DNA from: UBA7957 sp965224675 | GTDB lineage: Bacteria > Pseudomonadota > Gammaproteobacteria > Granulosicoccales > Granulosicoccaceae | DNA length: 64,000 nucleotides | Direction of reading: 5' to 3' | Assembly: GCA_965224675.1 (NCBI GenBank) | Contig: CBDDAA010000004.1 | Coordinates: forward strand, 620,001-684,000 | In this document: positions 1-8,570 of the stretch, piece by piece | How the letters are laid out: each line of letters begins with the position of its first letter | How positions within the stretch are numbered: position 1 is the first letter of the stretch | The notes under the pieces: generated by a model | What the model saw: only the letters and a program-made list of their open reading frames with translations | What the model was told of the DNA's origin: nothing | The model's database searches: none | Position numbers and translations under genes: made by a program

Positions 1-1218
1 TTTTGCGGCAATAGAAATTCCATGCCCATTCCAGTGTGTATCATCTCGCCAATAGGTAAATTTTCTCTCCCGAAGTAAGTGGTCCGACTCTTTGATGAGT
101 GGCGCAGTTAAGTCTGATACCTGAATGTTGTACTTTTCTCCAATTCTTTGCACGAGTTCCCACTGTTTGTGTGGCAATGGGCTAACTTCACCCGAATTAG
201 AGCCAGCGATATGTTTGAAGTAAACACGATACTTGGTCGGGATAAAATAGATATGAGCGATTTTGTTTTTTATAGATTTTATAGTTTTTTCAATATCCGG
301 GTTATCGAGTAAAAAATCTCTTTCAGTAATAGAAATATAGTTCTTGTAGAATGATACGGACATACCATCAACGATTCTAATATCAACCAGTTCCTCCATA
401 TCTTCCTTTTTAAGTGAATATCTTGATATATGTGAATACATAAAACGATAAATATCGGTTTTATTAAATTGCTTATAGTAATGCCTCAATTTATCCACAT
501 AAATATTTCTTAACGTGGAAGCTTCGGACGAAGCATCTGAATCTATTGGTTCATATAATGGAAAATCATTACCTTCAAATAAGAACAGAATAACTTTATA
601 TCCTTCTTTGAATACATCCTCAAAAATTTCTATATTATTGATATAATCTATAATTTCACCTGGATAGGCCAGATTATAACTATCAATATTATATTTTATG
701 AGTAACTGTTGAGTAATTATTTCATCCTGTGTCGTTCCACTTCCGGCAACAAAAGAATCCCCAACTAATAAATATTTTTGCCCATGATAGTCCGTAGAAT
801 TTCTGAATCCTATAGAGTCAGTGCGAAAAATTACATTCCTTGTTTCAGGTGCTACATCTTCATATACTGCCAAAGCCTTTAAATCACCATGTGGCATTTT
901 CATCTCAAAGTGAATATTTTTTTCATATCTACCGCGTTTCAGATTATTGTCAAAATAACTGAACATTTCATGGGGACGGTAATATATTGATTTATTGATT
1001 TCGGAAATTTTCAAAAACAGGCTGAAAAGAAGTGTTGATAAGGCAAGAGAGACACTGACCAAGAGAGCATTGCTCCCGCCTATATTTTGAAAAAAAATAG
1101 CAAATACTATAAAAATAGCAACGAATACCTTAAGCGGCAAAGCATAGAATAATAGGATGTGGCCAGTTATCAATAACGAGGCTGTCAGTATTATTAGTTT
1201 TTTTGTTCCATTTTTCAT
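1..1218 (-). CDS. SGNH-fold hydrolase / AlgX-AlgJ-like O-acetyltransferase, C-terminus beyond the window
   Basis: This open frame runs uninterrupted from an ATG at 1218 to the window edge (406 codons, no stop), so the C-terminus is missing. Residues about 7-70 form two or three hydrophobic helices, then a periplasmic-type domain. Three SGNH signatures are visible in order: GDS (residues 153-155, Ser155 nucleophile), GND (216-218) and a C-terminal DDTHW (392-396) that supplies Asp and His. This pattern is shared by alginate O-acetyltransferases AlgX/AlgJ and polysaccharide acetylesterases, so the likely role is acetyl transfer to, or removal from, an exported polysaccharide; the substrate is not visible. 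The ATG lacks a strong ribosome binding site. The downstream neighbour lies outside the window. Confidence 0.8.
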   Translation of the reverse strand, partial: MKNGTKKLIILTASLLITGHILLFYALPLKVFVAIFIVFAIFFQNIGGSNALLVSVSLALSTLLFSLFLKISEINKSIYYRPHEMFSYFDNNLKRGRYEKNIHFEMKMPHGDLKALAVYEDVAPETRNVIFRTDSIGFRNSTDYHGQKYLLVGDSFVAGSGTTQDEIITQQLLIKYNIDSYNLAYPGEIIDYINNIEIFEDVFKEGYKVILFLFEGNDFPLYEPIDSDASSEASTLRNIYVDKLRHYYKQFNKTDIYRFMYSHISRYSLKKEDMEELVDIRIVDGMSVSFYKNYISITERDFLLDNPDIEKTIKSIKNKIAHIYFIPTKYRVYFKHIAGSNSGEVSPLPHKQWELVQRIGEKYNIQVSDLTAPLIKESDHLLRERKFTYWRDDTHWNGHGISIAAK

Positions 1219-1386
1219 GATTTACCGTGTGTCTACTTATATCCTTCAAAAGGAGATAATGTCGTTGAATGATCAAGTGATAACCAAGGTTGGCCCCATA
1301 TGTAAGTGGTATTTAAGCGGGCTTATATCACCAGTTCTGGCGTTTCTGTTGAAGTTTTTAGTGGTTTGTTGTCAAGGAACCTCACC

Positions 1387-1546
1387 CGTGCAATGGCAAA
1401 ACTATCAAACACGCCATGAGGCCCAGCAGGACGTACTGAATTATATATCGATGTTTTACAATAGCTGTAGATTACATTCAAGTCTGGGCTACAGCAGTCC
1501 CAATGATTTTGAGTGTGAAGGGTTGGGCTTGAGAAAAGTAGCTTAA
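1387..1546 (+). pseudogene. IS3-family transposase (OrfB) C-terminal remnant
   Basis: Only the last 50 or so codons of an IS3-type integrase-core transposase remain. The characteristic end is visible: YISMFYNSCRLHSSLGY, then SPNDFE, matching the FYN-RxHSxLGY-SPxxFE signature of OrfB. Upstream in the same frame the protein is unrelated hydrophobic sequence, so the element is 5'-truncated, probably overlapping the start of the SGNH gene. A plausible IS end (AAAAAGCTTGACCAGGTCA) follows at 1559-1577. Confidence 0.75.
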
Positions 1547-1558
1547 CTGGGGTGTACT

Positions 1559-1577
1559 AAAAAGCTTGACCAGGTCA
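1559..1577 (+). repeat. IS3-family terminal repeat (right end of remnant)
   Basis: AAAAAGCTTGACCAGGTCA follows the transposase remnant and closely resembles, in opposite orientation, the end of the second IS3 remnant (AAAAAACTTGACCAGTGCA on the minus strand near 3622-3642). Confidence 0.5.
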
Positions 1578-1623
1578 AAATGCAGAATTAGTCTGCAGAC
1601 TGTATGGAGTCTTTCGAAACAAG

Positions 1624-2730
1624 CTAAATACGTGGACCCAGCCAGCTTAATAGATCCACCATCTCAGTGTACCCGCTCTCTTTGGCATGCTCTAGCGCAG
1701 TCAAGCCGTCGTCGTCACCAATAGACCTGTCGGCGTCAGCATTTACCAGTAGTTTGACAATTGCTTGGTGGGTTGGACCACCATCGCCAAGAATGACGGC
1801 CTCAAGGAGTGCAGTCCAACCAAGAAAATTAACATGATTGATATCGGTTTCAGTTGTCAGCAGATACTTCACTACATCGACATGACCGTGATGAGCCGCT
1901 GGTATTAACGCCGTGCCGCCATAGCGATTAACGCTGGACAGGTCTGCATTGGCGGCAACCGTCAGTTTCAGGATCTCTAGTTTTCCCTCGGCCCCGGCAT
2001 AAAGATAAGGACTGTCATGCTGATTATCCATCGCATTGACGTCGGCTCCCTGCTCAATCAACAAGCGTGCTGCGTCAGTGGCATCATTGTAGGTAGCGAT
2101 CAATAACGCCGTACGGTCCCTATGATCGCGTGTATCAACCGAGCTGCCTTGTAGCAAACCCCGGGAGAGTATAGCAGTATTGTTAGTGGCAGCTGCTGTA
2201 AGAAATCTCTCTGGTGTCACCAGAGCCACAGGCGTATGGTTGCTGGCGCACAATTGCGGTGGAACAACACGCATCGCGCTAGCACTGTAAACAAGTGCCG
2301 AAATGCCTGCCCAATGAGCAGCGGCTTCACACATTGGACAGGGTCTTGATGAAGAGTACAAGGTCGCACCGGACAGATCACGATTGCGTTCACGGCGTGC
2401 AGCATCGCGAATAGCCGCCATTTCAGCATGGCCGGTTGGATCTTCATCAATGACGACACGACTCCATGATTGACCAATAATCCGCAGTCCACGGACGACC
2501 ACTGCCCCATAGGCTTGATCCCCGTATTTCGTGGCGAGTTGTCGCATGTCGAATGCGCGTTTTATGAATGATTTGTCCGTGCGTATATCAGGTTGAATGA
2601 TCACGGATTTATCATCGGTTGCCAGGGCCAGCGAAGCTTGAGTTAGTGTAAAAGCTGCACTCCCTGATGCGAGTAGGCTGAGTGCGCGTCGTCTGGATTT
2701 GAACAGTGTGTCACCAAGTAGTCGAGGCAT
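1624..2730 (-). CDS. Exported cytidine/nucleoside deaminase-fold protein fused to ankyrin repeats
   Basis: A 368-residue two-domain protein. The N-terminus has a twin-arginine-like signal (SRRRALSLLASG, residues 12-23, then a hydrophobic stretch ending ALA), so export is likely. Residues about 55-190 form a CMP/dCMP deaminase fold: the zinc motifs HAE (101-103) and PCPMC (130-134) supply one His, the catalytic Glu and two Cys. From about residue 203 to the end lie four or five ankyrin repeats (for example LLIEQGADVNA). The deaminase resembles guanine deaminase/TadA-type enzymes, which are normally cytosolic; export and ankyrin fusion are unusual and suggest a secreted effector or a periplasmic base-salvage enzyme. 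The gene is alone, between two IS3-family ends, which suggests transfer. The substrate is unknown. Confidence 0.8.
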   Translation of the reverse strand: MPRLLGDTLFKSRRRALSLLASGSAAFTLTQASLALATDDKSVIIQPDIRTDKSFIKRAFDMRQLATKYGDQAYGAVVVRGLRIIGQSWSRVVIDEDPTGHAEMAAIRDAARRERNRDLSGATLYSSSRPCPMCEAAAHWAGISALVYSASAMRVVPPQLCASNHTPVALVTPERFLTAAATNNTAILSRGLLQGSSVDTRDHRDRTALLIATYNDATDAARLLIEQGADVNAMDNQHDSPYLYAGAEGKLEILKLTVAANADLSSVNRYGGTALIPAAHHGHVDVVKYLLTTETDINHVNFLGWTALLEAVILGDGGPTHQAIVKLLVNADADRSIGDDDGLTALEHAKESGYTEMVDLLSWLGPRI

Positions 2731-3007
2731 TGGCTTATCCTCCTAAGTGAGATGCATTATATTATAGAAACCAGCAAATTGACCATTCAGGCCAATGCAG
2801 AATACGCTAAATTCTGTCAGTCCTTATTTACCGAAGCATTAGCCTCGCAGGATATCAATCTGATTCCAAAGTCCACGATGTTTTCAATGCCCAGTGAACA
2901 CCGTTGATTTAAGGAACTAATCGAGAGGATCGTTGGCAGAAAGATAGGTTACATGCAGGGAGTAAGCCATAAGAAAGTCTGTTGTTAATGTAGATAATTA
3001 TCATTTC

Positions 3008-3187
3008 TTACCAATCCTTAGTTGCTGATCCCGCGAGATATTCAAGGTGTGTCAGCCCTGATCTAGATTTTTCACCTCGTCTAATCGCCCATAGAAAAAC
3101 TTCAACTCCATGGTTACCGAGTACATTAATTACTGTCGGGATGTCAGGCGGTCCGGGAAGAACCTGCCTATCCAGATCGGTAAACAT
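3008..3187 (-). CDS. Small hypothetical protein, possibly a gene fragment
   Basis: The frame is open from 3268, but its first codons come from an inverted-repeat element (copy A) and a run of Cys-Trp-Val triplets encoded by a 9-bp tandem repeat, so the real start is more likely the internal ATG at 3187. The remaining 59 residues (starting MFTDLDRQVLPGPPDIP) look protein-like but match no family I recognise. It may be the truncated remainder of a longer gene. Confidence 0.3.
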   Translation of the reverse strand: MFTDLDRQVLPGPPDIPTVINVLGNHGVEVFLWAIRRGEKSRSGLTHLEYLAGSATKDW

Positions 3188-3211
3188 TTCGGTTAAACCC
3201 AGCAAGGACAA

Positions 3212-3247
3212 AACCCAGCAAACCCAGCAAACCCAGCAAACCCAGCA
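3212..3247. repeat. 9-bp tandem repeat, four units
   Basis: Four perfect copies of AACCCAGCA stand head to tail, with a fifth copy at 3196-3204 after a short interruption. On the minus strand each unit reads Cys-Trp-Val, so copy-number change would keep frame. Confidence 0.9.
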
Positions 3248-3248
3248 A

Positions 3249-3355
3249 GGACAGGCATTCAAATGCATATGCTAAAAATATAAAATTATTCAATAAAAAC
3301 AAATGCTTAATGATTTTGTTACGGGATTTTATTCAATCTCGTGAAGTGTTTGTCC
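3249..3355. mobile_element. MITE family 1, copy A (degenerate)
   Basis: Left end GGACAGGCATTCAAATGCAT and a right end resembling GTGAAGTGTTTGTCCC enclose AT-rich sequence containing TTCAATAAAAACAAATGCTTA. It aligns along its length with copy B at 23972-24083. No coding capacity. Confidence 0.65.
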
Positions 3356-3621
3356 CTGTTCCTAAGAGACAAGAAGAGGAATGAGTAATAATTTGGAAAT
3401 CATCAGCTGAGAAAAAAATTTTCATTCGCCGGTTTCCGTGCCGCGTTACATGATGCCGGTATTCCGGTACAACCAGTCGTGGCATCCTTACCCTGGTTTG
3501 CTCCTTAAATACAATTATCGTATTTTCAGGCAGTGTAAACCTTTATCTTGAATTAAGTAAACTGTCCCCGGAATTCCAGCTTGATAGCCGGCTACGATTC
3601 ACGTAAAAGCACATGAAAACA

Positions 3622-3728
3622 TTGCACTGGTCAAGTTTTTTGGAAGCAATTTAAGCCGCTGTTTTCAATAACGCCGCTTTCTGTGCTGGCGTAATATAAC
3701 CAATTACAGAGTGCAGCCGCTTGTAGTT
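3622..3728 (-). pseudogene. IS3-family transposase C-terminal remnant with adjacent terminal repeat
   Basis: The minus strand encodes NYKRLHSVIGYITPAQKAAL and ends at a TAA at 3651-3653. This is the last 25 residues of an IS3-type OrfB (RLHSxxGYxTPA signature). An IS end (ACTTGACCAGTGCA on the minus strand) follows at about 3622-3642. Upstream the frame is not transposase-like, so the element is truncated. It faces the remnant at 1387-1577. Confidence 0.7.
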
Positions 3729-3744
3729 ACAAGTTGAGTCTAAG

Positions 3745-3851
3745 CACGCACCTCACCCAATCGAATGAATTTTTTTTAATAAGCCAATCAAGTATTTGTT
3801 TTTAATGAAATATTCAATGTTCAAAACATAGACTTCTGAGTGCCTGTCCCC
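3745..3851. mobile_element. MITE family 1, copy C (inverted, left part degenerate)
   Basis: Its right end GAGTGCCTGTCCCC (3838-3851) is the reverse complement of the left end of copy B, and CAAGTATTTGTTTTTAATGA is the reverse of the copy B interior. The left boundary is approximate. Confidence 0.55.
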
Positions 3852-4017
3852 AAAACTTCCCCTGTATTAGCTACTACTTTTTGTCAATATACAATCTCTT
3901 CACTCACCTTATACTGTCTGTTACGTTTGTTTTTACAACGGCTTGCGTTGTTCTATATTCTGTGATCTTGGTCACACTAAAAATGTAGCCACAAATTCCA
4001 GCAGCAAAGGCAATCTT

Positions 4018-4023
4018 GGGAGG
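4018..4023 (+). promoter_or_regulatory. Ribosome binding site that decides the lipoprotein start
   Basis: GGGAGG ends 5 nt before the ATG at 4029 and overlaps an in-frame GTG at 4023, so the ATG is the better start. Confidence 0.7.
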
Positions 4024-4028
4024 TGAAA

Positions 4029-4976
4029 ATGTCAAAGGTTTATCTGCTTGTTTTATTTTTATTCGTACTTGTGCTAAATGCAAGCTGCGGTTCATCGGGT
4101 AGCAGCGATGATGACTCTGACACACCGCCTGTTAGTGATGATGGTAGTAACGGTGACGACACTGGTGGAGGTGGTGACAGCGGTGGCGATGGATCGGACC
4201 CCGGTGGTGATACCGGATCAGGTGATGAAAACCCGACCGAGCGTAATATCCGGCAAGTTGGATACGTAGCTGTTATTGAAGATATCAAAGCAGCTGCTTC
4301 ACTGGATTCAGGGGTAACCGCGACAGCGCGATTTTTGGAATATACAAAGCCGTTTACCACGGTACTTGCTGAGGTTGATGATCCGTTTGCGTCTGCGGTG
4401 GATACGTGTAAAGTGAGCGCTAACAACAATGAAAATGGTCCGGTAGTGACCATACCGAAACCAGAAGAGCAGATTGAGGAAAGAAACATCGGAGCGGGGA
4501 CTCCTCTGTCGATTACCAGTGATGGTAATGACTACTTGGATATAGTTAAAATCGGAGTTAGTGATGATTTAGTACTTTACGGATCTCGTACAGCATCGGG
4601 TAACATGGAGCCAAATCTGAAACTGAACATCCCGGGAGATGAATTCCCTGCTTTCAGTGGTATCGCGATTGGTGATGTAGGCGGCTTCAAGTTTGATTCA
4701 CCGGGGCAGGGATCAACCATCCGCTTCAACACGCAGTTTCAGTGGCAGCCTGCAAGTGATCCTGATGATCTGGTGTTTATCGACGCATCAAGCTTAAACC
4801 AGTCAGTTAGCTGTATAACCAGGGATACAGGTAGTTTTACCTTCCCGGAAGAAACCCAGAATGAAATGGGAACCGGGTTTTTCGGCAATAAACTCACCGG
4901 GGGACGGCTGGATTATCAGGTTCTGTACAGTGGGGAATCCATGCTGATTGTGTATGCTCACTCGATAAGCCGATAA
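4029..4976 (+). CDS. Predicted lipoprotein with acidic linker, function unknown
   Basis: A 315-residue protein starting at ATG 4029. Residues 1-19 form a lipoprotein signal peptide and LNASC places the lipidated Cys at residue 20. Then follows a low-complexity Asp/Gly/Ser linker (about residues 22-70) such as tethers a domain away from the membrane. The remainder, beta-rich by composition, contains two well separated Cys (in DTCKVS and VSCITR) that could pair in the periplasm. I recognise no family. It stands alone between element remnants and the polyamine operon. Confidence 0.75.
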   Translation: MSKVYLLVLFLFVLVLNASCGSSGSSDDDSDTPPVSDDGSNGDDTGGGGDSGGDGSDPGGDTGSGDENPTERNIRQVGYVAVIEDIKAAASLDSGVTATARFLEYTKPFTTVLAEVDDPFASAVDTCKVSANNNENGPVVTIPKPEEQIEERNIGAGTPLSITSDGNDYLDIVKIGVSDDLVLYGSRTASGNMEPNLKLNIPGDEFPAFSGIAIGDVGGFKFDSPGQGSTIRFNTQFQWQPASDPDDLVFIDASSLNQSVSCITRDTGSFTFPEETQNEMGTGFFGNKLTGGRLDYQVLYSGESMLIVYAHSISR

Positions 4977-5313
4977 TGGTTTGGGTAATATTCAGGGCAG
5001 TCGCTCAATAATCGCCAAAGGTCTGGGGCGCTACAATCAATGTGGAAGTGCGCCACGCTGACCTATACCACCTTATCGGTCCCCATCATGATACGCTTCA
5101 GATTATCAATATCCCTGGGTTGTTAAAACAATAACAATTCTGCAAACGACCGCTCTGGCAGTATCCCTGGAATTTATTGTATATCGGTAGCCTGATATTC
5201 GCGTCCCGTTAACTAAGGTCCCAAAAAAGTGTTAACCCTGCAGGGTTATATACGAATTGCTACGTGTGGTGCAGTATTTTATTTAGCAATTTCGCAAATA
5301 ATCGCGCTGGAGC
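4977..5313. other. Intergenic region upstream of the polyamine importer operon
   Basis: No gene is apparent. The one notable structure is the 16-bp palindrome at 5233-5248. The promoter of the potF-like operon presumably lies here, but I see no convincing -35/-10 pair. Confidence 0.5.
5233..5248. promoter_or_regulatory. Perfect 16-bp palindrome, candidate operator
   Basis: TAACCCTGCAGGGTTA is perfectly self-complementary and lies 65 bp before the potF-like start. No U-tract follows, so a terminator is unlikely; a dimeric regulator site is the simplest reading. Confidence 0.45.
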
Positions 5314-6417
5314 ATGCAAATGAAACAACTGTTTAAAGTGACTGCTGCCACATTTGTGGCGGGTTTTATGGTTTCACAATGCTGGGCAGAAGAAGAAAAA
5401 ATACTCAATATTTATAATTGGTATAATTATATTGGTGAAACAACTATTTCAGATTTTGAAAAAGAAACCGGTATTAAAGTCCGTTACGACACCTTTGATT
5501 CCGCAGAGATTCTCGAAGCCAAACTGGTTGCGGGTAATAGTGGATATGATGTCGTTGTTCCCTCTTCAGGACAAATTGAACGCTACAAGGAAAGCAATGT
5601 ATTCCTCCCACTGGATAAGTCAAAATTAGCCAATCTTAAAAACCTCGACTCAGCAATAATGCAACGTCTGGCCACACAAGATCCAGAAAACCGGCATGCC
5701 CTGCCCTGGGCCTGGGGAACGGTTGGCATTGGTTATAATGTAGAAAAAGTTAATGCGGTACTTAAGAATCCGCCAACCGATAGTTGGGACTTAATTTTTA
5801 AGGAAGAATATGCCTCCAAAATAGCGGGTTGTGGTATTGGCTTTCTGGACTCACCCAGTGAAGTATTCCCGGTTGCTTTGAATTATCTGGGCCTTGATCC
5901 CAATAGCACCGATAAGGGCGAGATAAAAAAAGCCACTGAGTTACTCAAAGCTACGCGTCCGTTTATCAAGTATTTCAATTCGAGTCAATTGTTGGATGAT
6001 ATGGTTACTGGTGAAGTCTGTGTTGTACTTGATTACAACGGTGATGTTTCCATTGGAATGGTAAGGGCAGAGGAAGCCGGTCAAGATATTCAGCTTGCCT
6101 ACTCAATACCAAAAGAAGGCACTATCATCTGGTTTGATACCATGGCAATCCCATCTGATGCCCCTCATTCTGCAAATGCGCATCTGTTTCTTGACTATAT
6201 GCTGCGTCCTGAGTCGGCGGCGGGAATCACTAATACTGTTTTTTTTGCCAGCCCAAATACGGCAGCTATTGATTTGATTAACCCTGAGATTCTTGCTGAT
6301 CCAGGCATTTACCCACCGGATGATGTCAAACAAAAATTATTTGGCTTGAAAGTGTTGCCGCAGAAAATTGAACGGCTTTATACGCGTGCCTGGACATCCA
6401 TTAAAACAGGAATATAG
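5314..6417 (+). CDS. potF: PotF/SpuD-like periplasmic polyamine-binding protein
   Basis: A 367-residue protein with a Sec signal peptide (cleavage near CWA/EE, residue 25), followed by the family opening LNIYNWYNYIGETTI and DFEKETGIKVRYDTFDS, and later LPWAWGTVGIGYN. These are hallmarks of PotD/PotF/SpuD receptors that deliver putrescine, spermidine or agmatine to an ABC permease. A second in-frame ATG at 5320 is also possible. It opens a tight operon with the ATPase (47-bp gap) and two permeases, followed by agmatine-degrading enzymes, so agmatine or putrescine is the most likely ligand; the exact one cannot be read from motifs. Confidence 0.9.
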   Translation: MQMKQLFKVTAATFVAGFMVSQCWAEEEKILNIYNWYNYIGETTISDFEKETGIKVRYDTFDSAEILEAKLVAGNSGYDVVVPSSGQIERYKESNVFLPLDKSKLANLKNLDSAIMQRLATQDPENRHALPWAWGTVGIGYNVEKVNAVLKNPPTDSWDLIFKEEYASKIAGCGIGFLDSPSEVFPVALNYLGLDPNSTDKGEIKKATELLKATRPFIKYFNSSQLLDDMVTGEVCVVLDYNGDVSIGMVRAEEAGQDIQLAYSIPKEGTIIWFDTMAIPSDAPHSANAHLFLDYMLRPESAAGITNTVFFASPNTAAIDLINPEILADPGIYPPDDVKQKLFGLKVLPQKIERLYTRAWTSIKTGI

Positions 6418-6464
6418 TTTTATTCAATGGTAGAAGCTCATTCTGAGATAGAGGATTTTTTATA

Positions 6465-7586
6465 ATGCAAGAGACCTTTCAGCCCTGGAACGATGATGAG
6501 CAAAAACCTTATCTCTGTATAAAGAATGTGAGTAAAAAATTTGCTGACTTTACTGCTGTGGATAATGTGTCGCTGGATATCTTCAAGAATGAGCTTTTCT
6601 GTCTGCTGGGTGGGTCCGGCTGTGGTAAGAGCACGCTGTTAAGAATGCTGGCAGGATTTGAAAGTCCGACGTCAGGTCAGATATTGATCGATGGTGTAGA
6701 CATGGTCGATACACCACCCTATGACAGACCTGTAAATATGATGTTCCAGTCTTACGGTCTCTTTCCGCATATGAACGTTGCAAAAAATATCGCCTATGGA
6801 CTCAGGCAGGAAAAGCTACCCAGATCCGAAATAAAGAACCGGGTTGAGAGTATTCTGGAATTGGTCAAACTTAGCGACTTTTCAAGCCGAAAACCCCACC
6901 AATTGTCTGGAGGGCAACAGCAGCGCGTTGCCCTTGCCCGGTCTTTGGTGAAACAACCAAAGCTTTTGTTACTTGACGAACCACTAGGTGCGCTGGATAA
7001 GAAATTACGCGAGGAAACACAATTTGAATTGATGAATATCCAGGATAAATTGGGTATCACATTCGTCGTTGTGACGCACGATCAGGAAGAGGCAATGACG
7101 CTTTCCACGCGAATTAGTGTCATGGAGGCCGGGGAAATCATGCAGGTAGGCACGCCAAATGAAATATATGAGCATCCTAATTCACGCCATGTAGCAAGCT
7201 TTATTGGCGCGGCTAATATATTTGAAGGCCGGGTAGTGGTTGATGAAGTTGATCATGTCCGTATTAAATCACGCGAAGCAGGTTGTGTTCTGCATATCAA
7301 TCATGGCATAAGCTGCGTAGCAAATGCAAGAGTGGCGGTCGCTATTCGACCTGAAAAAATAAAACTTTCACGCTGTAATCCTGAAGTTGAGAACAACTGT
7401 GCTGAGGGCGTGATTGAAGAGGTCGCCTATATGGGGAACGTATCGGTTTATCGAATAAAATTGAAAAGCGGCAAACTCATATCTGTCACTATGCCTAACC
7501 TTGATCGTGATACGGATCAATTTATCTGGGATGAGAATGTATTTCTTTCCTGGAAGACCAATAGCGGCGTTGTGCTTCATGCATAA
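6465..7586 (+). CDS. potG: PotG-like polyamine ABC transporter ATPase
   Basis: A 373-residue ABC ATPase. Walker A GSGCGKST is at residues 50-57, the signature LSGGQQQR near 148 and Walker B LLLLDEP near 170, followed by the switch region VTHDQEEAMTLS. The C-terminal third (from about 270) is a TOBE-type regulatory domain, and the length is normal for PotA/PotG. It sits between the binding protein and the permeases, and energises polyamine import at the cytoplasmic face. The ATG is preceded by AGAGGA, a good ribosome binding site. Confidence 0.92.
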   Translation: MQETFQPWNDDEQKPYLCIKNVSKKFADFTAVDNVSLDIFKNELFCLLGGSGCGKSTLLRMLAGFESPTSGQILIDGVDMVDTPPYDRPVNMMFQSYGLFPHMNVAKNIAYGLRQEKLPRSEIKNRVESILELVKLSDFSSRKPHQLSGGQQQRVALARSLVKQPKLLLLDEPLGALDKKLREETQFELMNIQDKLGITFVVVTHDQEEAMTLSTRISVMEAGEIMQVGTPNEIYEHPNSRHVASFIGAANIFEGRVVVDEVDHVRIKSREAGCVLHINHGISCVANARVAVAIRPEKIKLSRCNPEVENNCAEGVIEEVAYMGNVSVYRIKLKSGKLISVTMPNLDRDTDQFIWDENVFLSWKTNSGVVLHA

Positions 7587-7634
7587 AGCAAATGAAATAA
7601 TGAATGTTTACCACCTGATGGAGAATGCAAAATA

Positions 7635-8570
7635 GTGTCTGATTCGATTTTCAGCAGAATCTCCAGACTCACTACCAGGCTCCTTGGGCAGTTAGGCCAG
7701 AGGGGTGTAATCGGTATTCCCTATCTCTGGTTACTGATCTTTTTTTTAATACCTTTTTTATTCGTACTAAAAATATCTTTGGCTGAAACTCTATTGGCAC
7801 GACCGCCTTATTCAAACCTGATCGAATGGGGTGAAGATGCATCGGTCTCAATCAATCTGTATTTTGACAACTTTCTGTTTCTGCTTGAAGATCGCCTCTA
7901 TATAAGCGCTTATCTCAATTCAATGAAAATAGCACTGTTTTCAACCGTGTTGTGCCTATTCATTGGTTATCCCATGGCTTATGCGATTGTATCCGCACCA
8001 AGTTCCTATCGTCAGGTTTTATTGATGATGGTCATACTGCCGTTTTGGACTTCTTTTTTACTCAGGGTCTATGCCTGGATGGGAATTTTGCGAAACACCG
8101 GCCTGATTAACAATATTCTGATGAGTCTAGGAATAATTGACGAGCCCATTGTCATGATGCGAACCGATTTTGCGGTTTATTTGGGCATAGTTTATTCCTA
8201 TTTGCCCTTTATGGTGTTGCCACTTTATACAACATTAGAAAAGCTGGATAAAACCCTACTCGAAGTTGCCAGTGATCTGGGTTCGAAACCATGGTCTGCG
8301 TTTCGTAATATTACACTGCCACTGTCCATGCCTGGCATAATTGCCGGATCTCTGCTGGTATTTATCCCCGCTGTTGGGGAATTTGTAATTCCCGCGCTTC
8401 TCGGTGGCCCGGATACATTGATGATAGGAAGCGTGTTATGGAACGAATTTTTCAGTAATCGAGACTGGCCTGTTGCCTCCGCAGTAGCGGTCGTAATGCT
8501 GCTGATTCTCGTCGTGCCAATCATGTTATTCAGAAATGCACAAGGCAGGGAAATGGAGAGCACAAAATGA
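7635..8570 (+). CDS. potH: PotH-like polyamine ABC permease
   Basis: A 311-residue membrane protein with about six transmembrane helices and the EAA loop near VASDLGSKPWSAFRNITLPL that docks on the ATPase. The start is a GTG at 7635 with GGAG 11-14 nt upstream. The region between the first two helices (ARPPYSNLIEWGED) resembles PotB/PotH. Its last 4 bp (ATGA) overlap the next permease gene, indicating translational coupling. Confidence 0.92.
   Translation: MSDSIFSRISRLTTRLLGQLGQRGVIGIPYLWLLIFFLIPFLFVLKISLAETLLARPPYSNLIEWGEDASVSINLYFDNFLFLLEDRLYISAYLNSMKIALFSTVLCLFIGYPMAYAIVSAPSSYRQVLLMMVILPFWTSFLLRVYAWMGILRNTGLINNILMSLGIIDEPIVMMRTDFAVYLGIVYSYLPFMVLPLYTTLEKLDKTLLEVASDLGSKPWSAFRNITLPLSMPGIIAGSLLVFIPAVGEFVIPALLGGPDTLMIGSVLWNEFFSNRDWPVASAVAVVMLLILVVPIMLFRNAQGREMESTK

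Noticed and set aside
3904..4125. Minus-strand frame overlapping the lipoprotein start
   Set aside because: It runs antisense through the signal peptide of a better supported gene and lacks family features.
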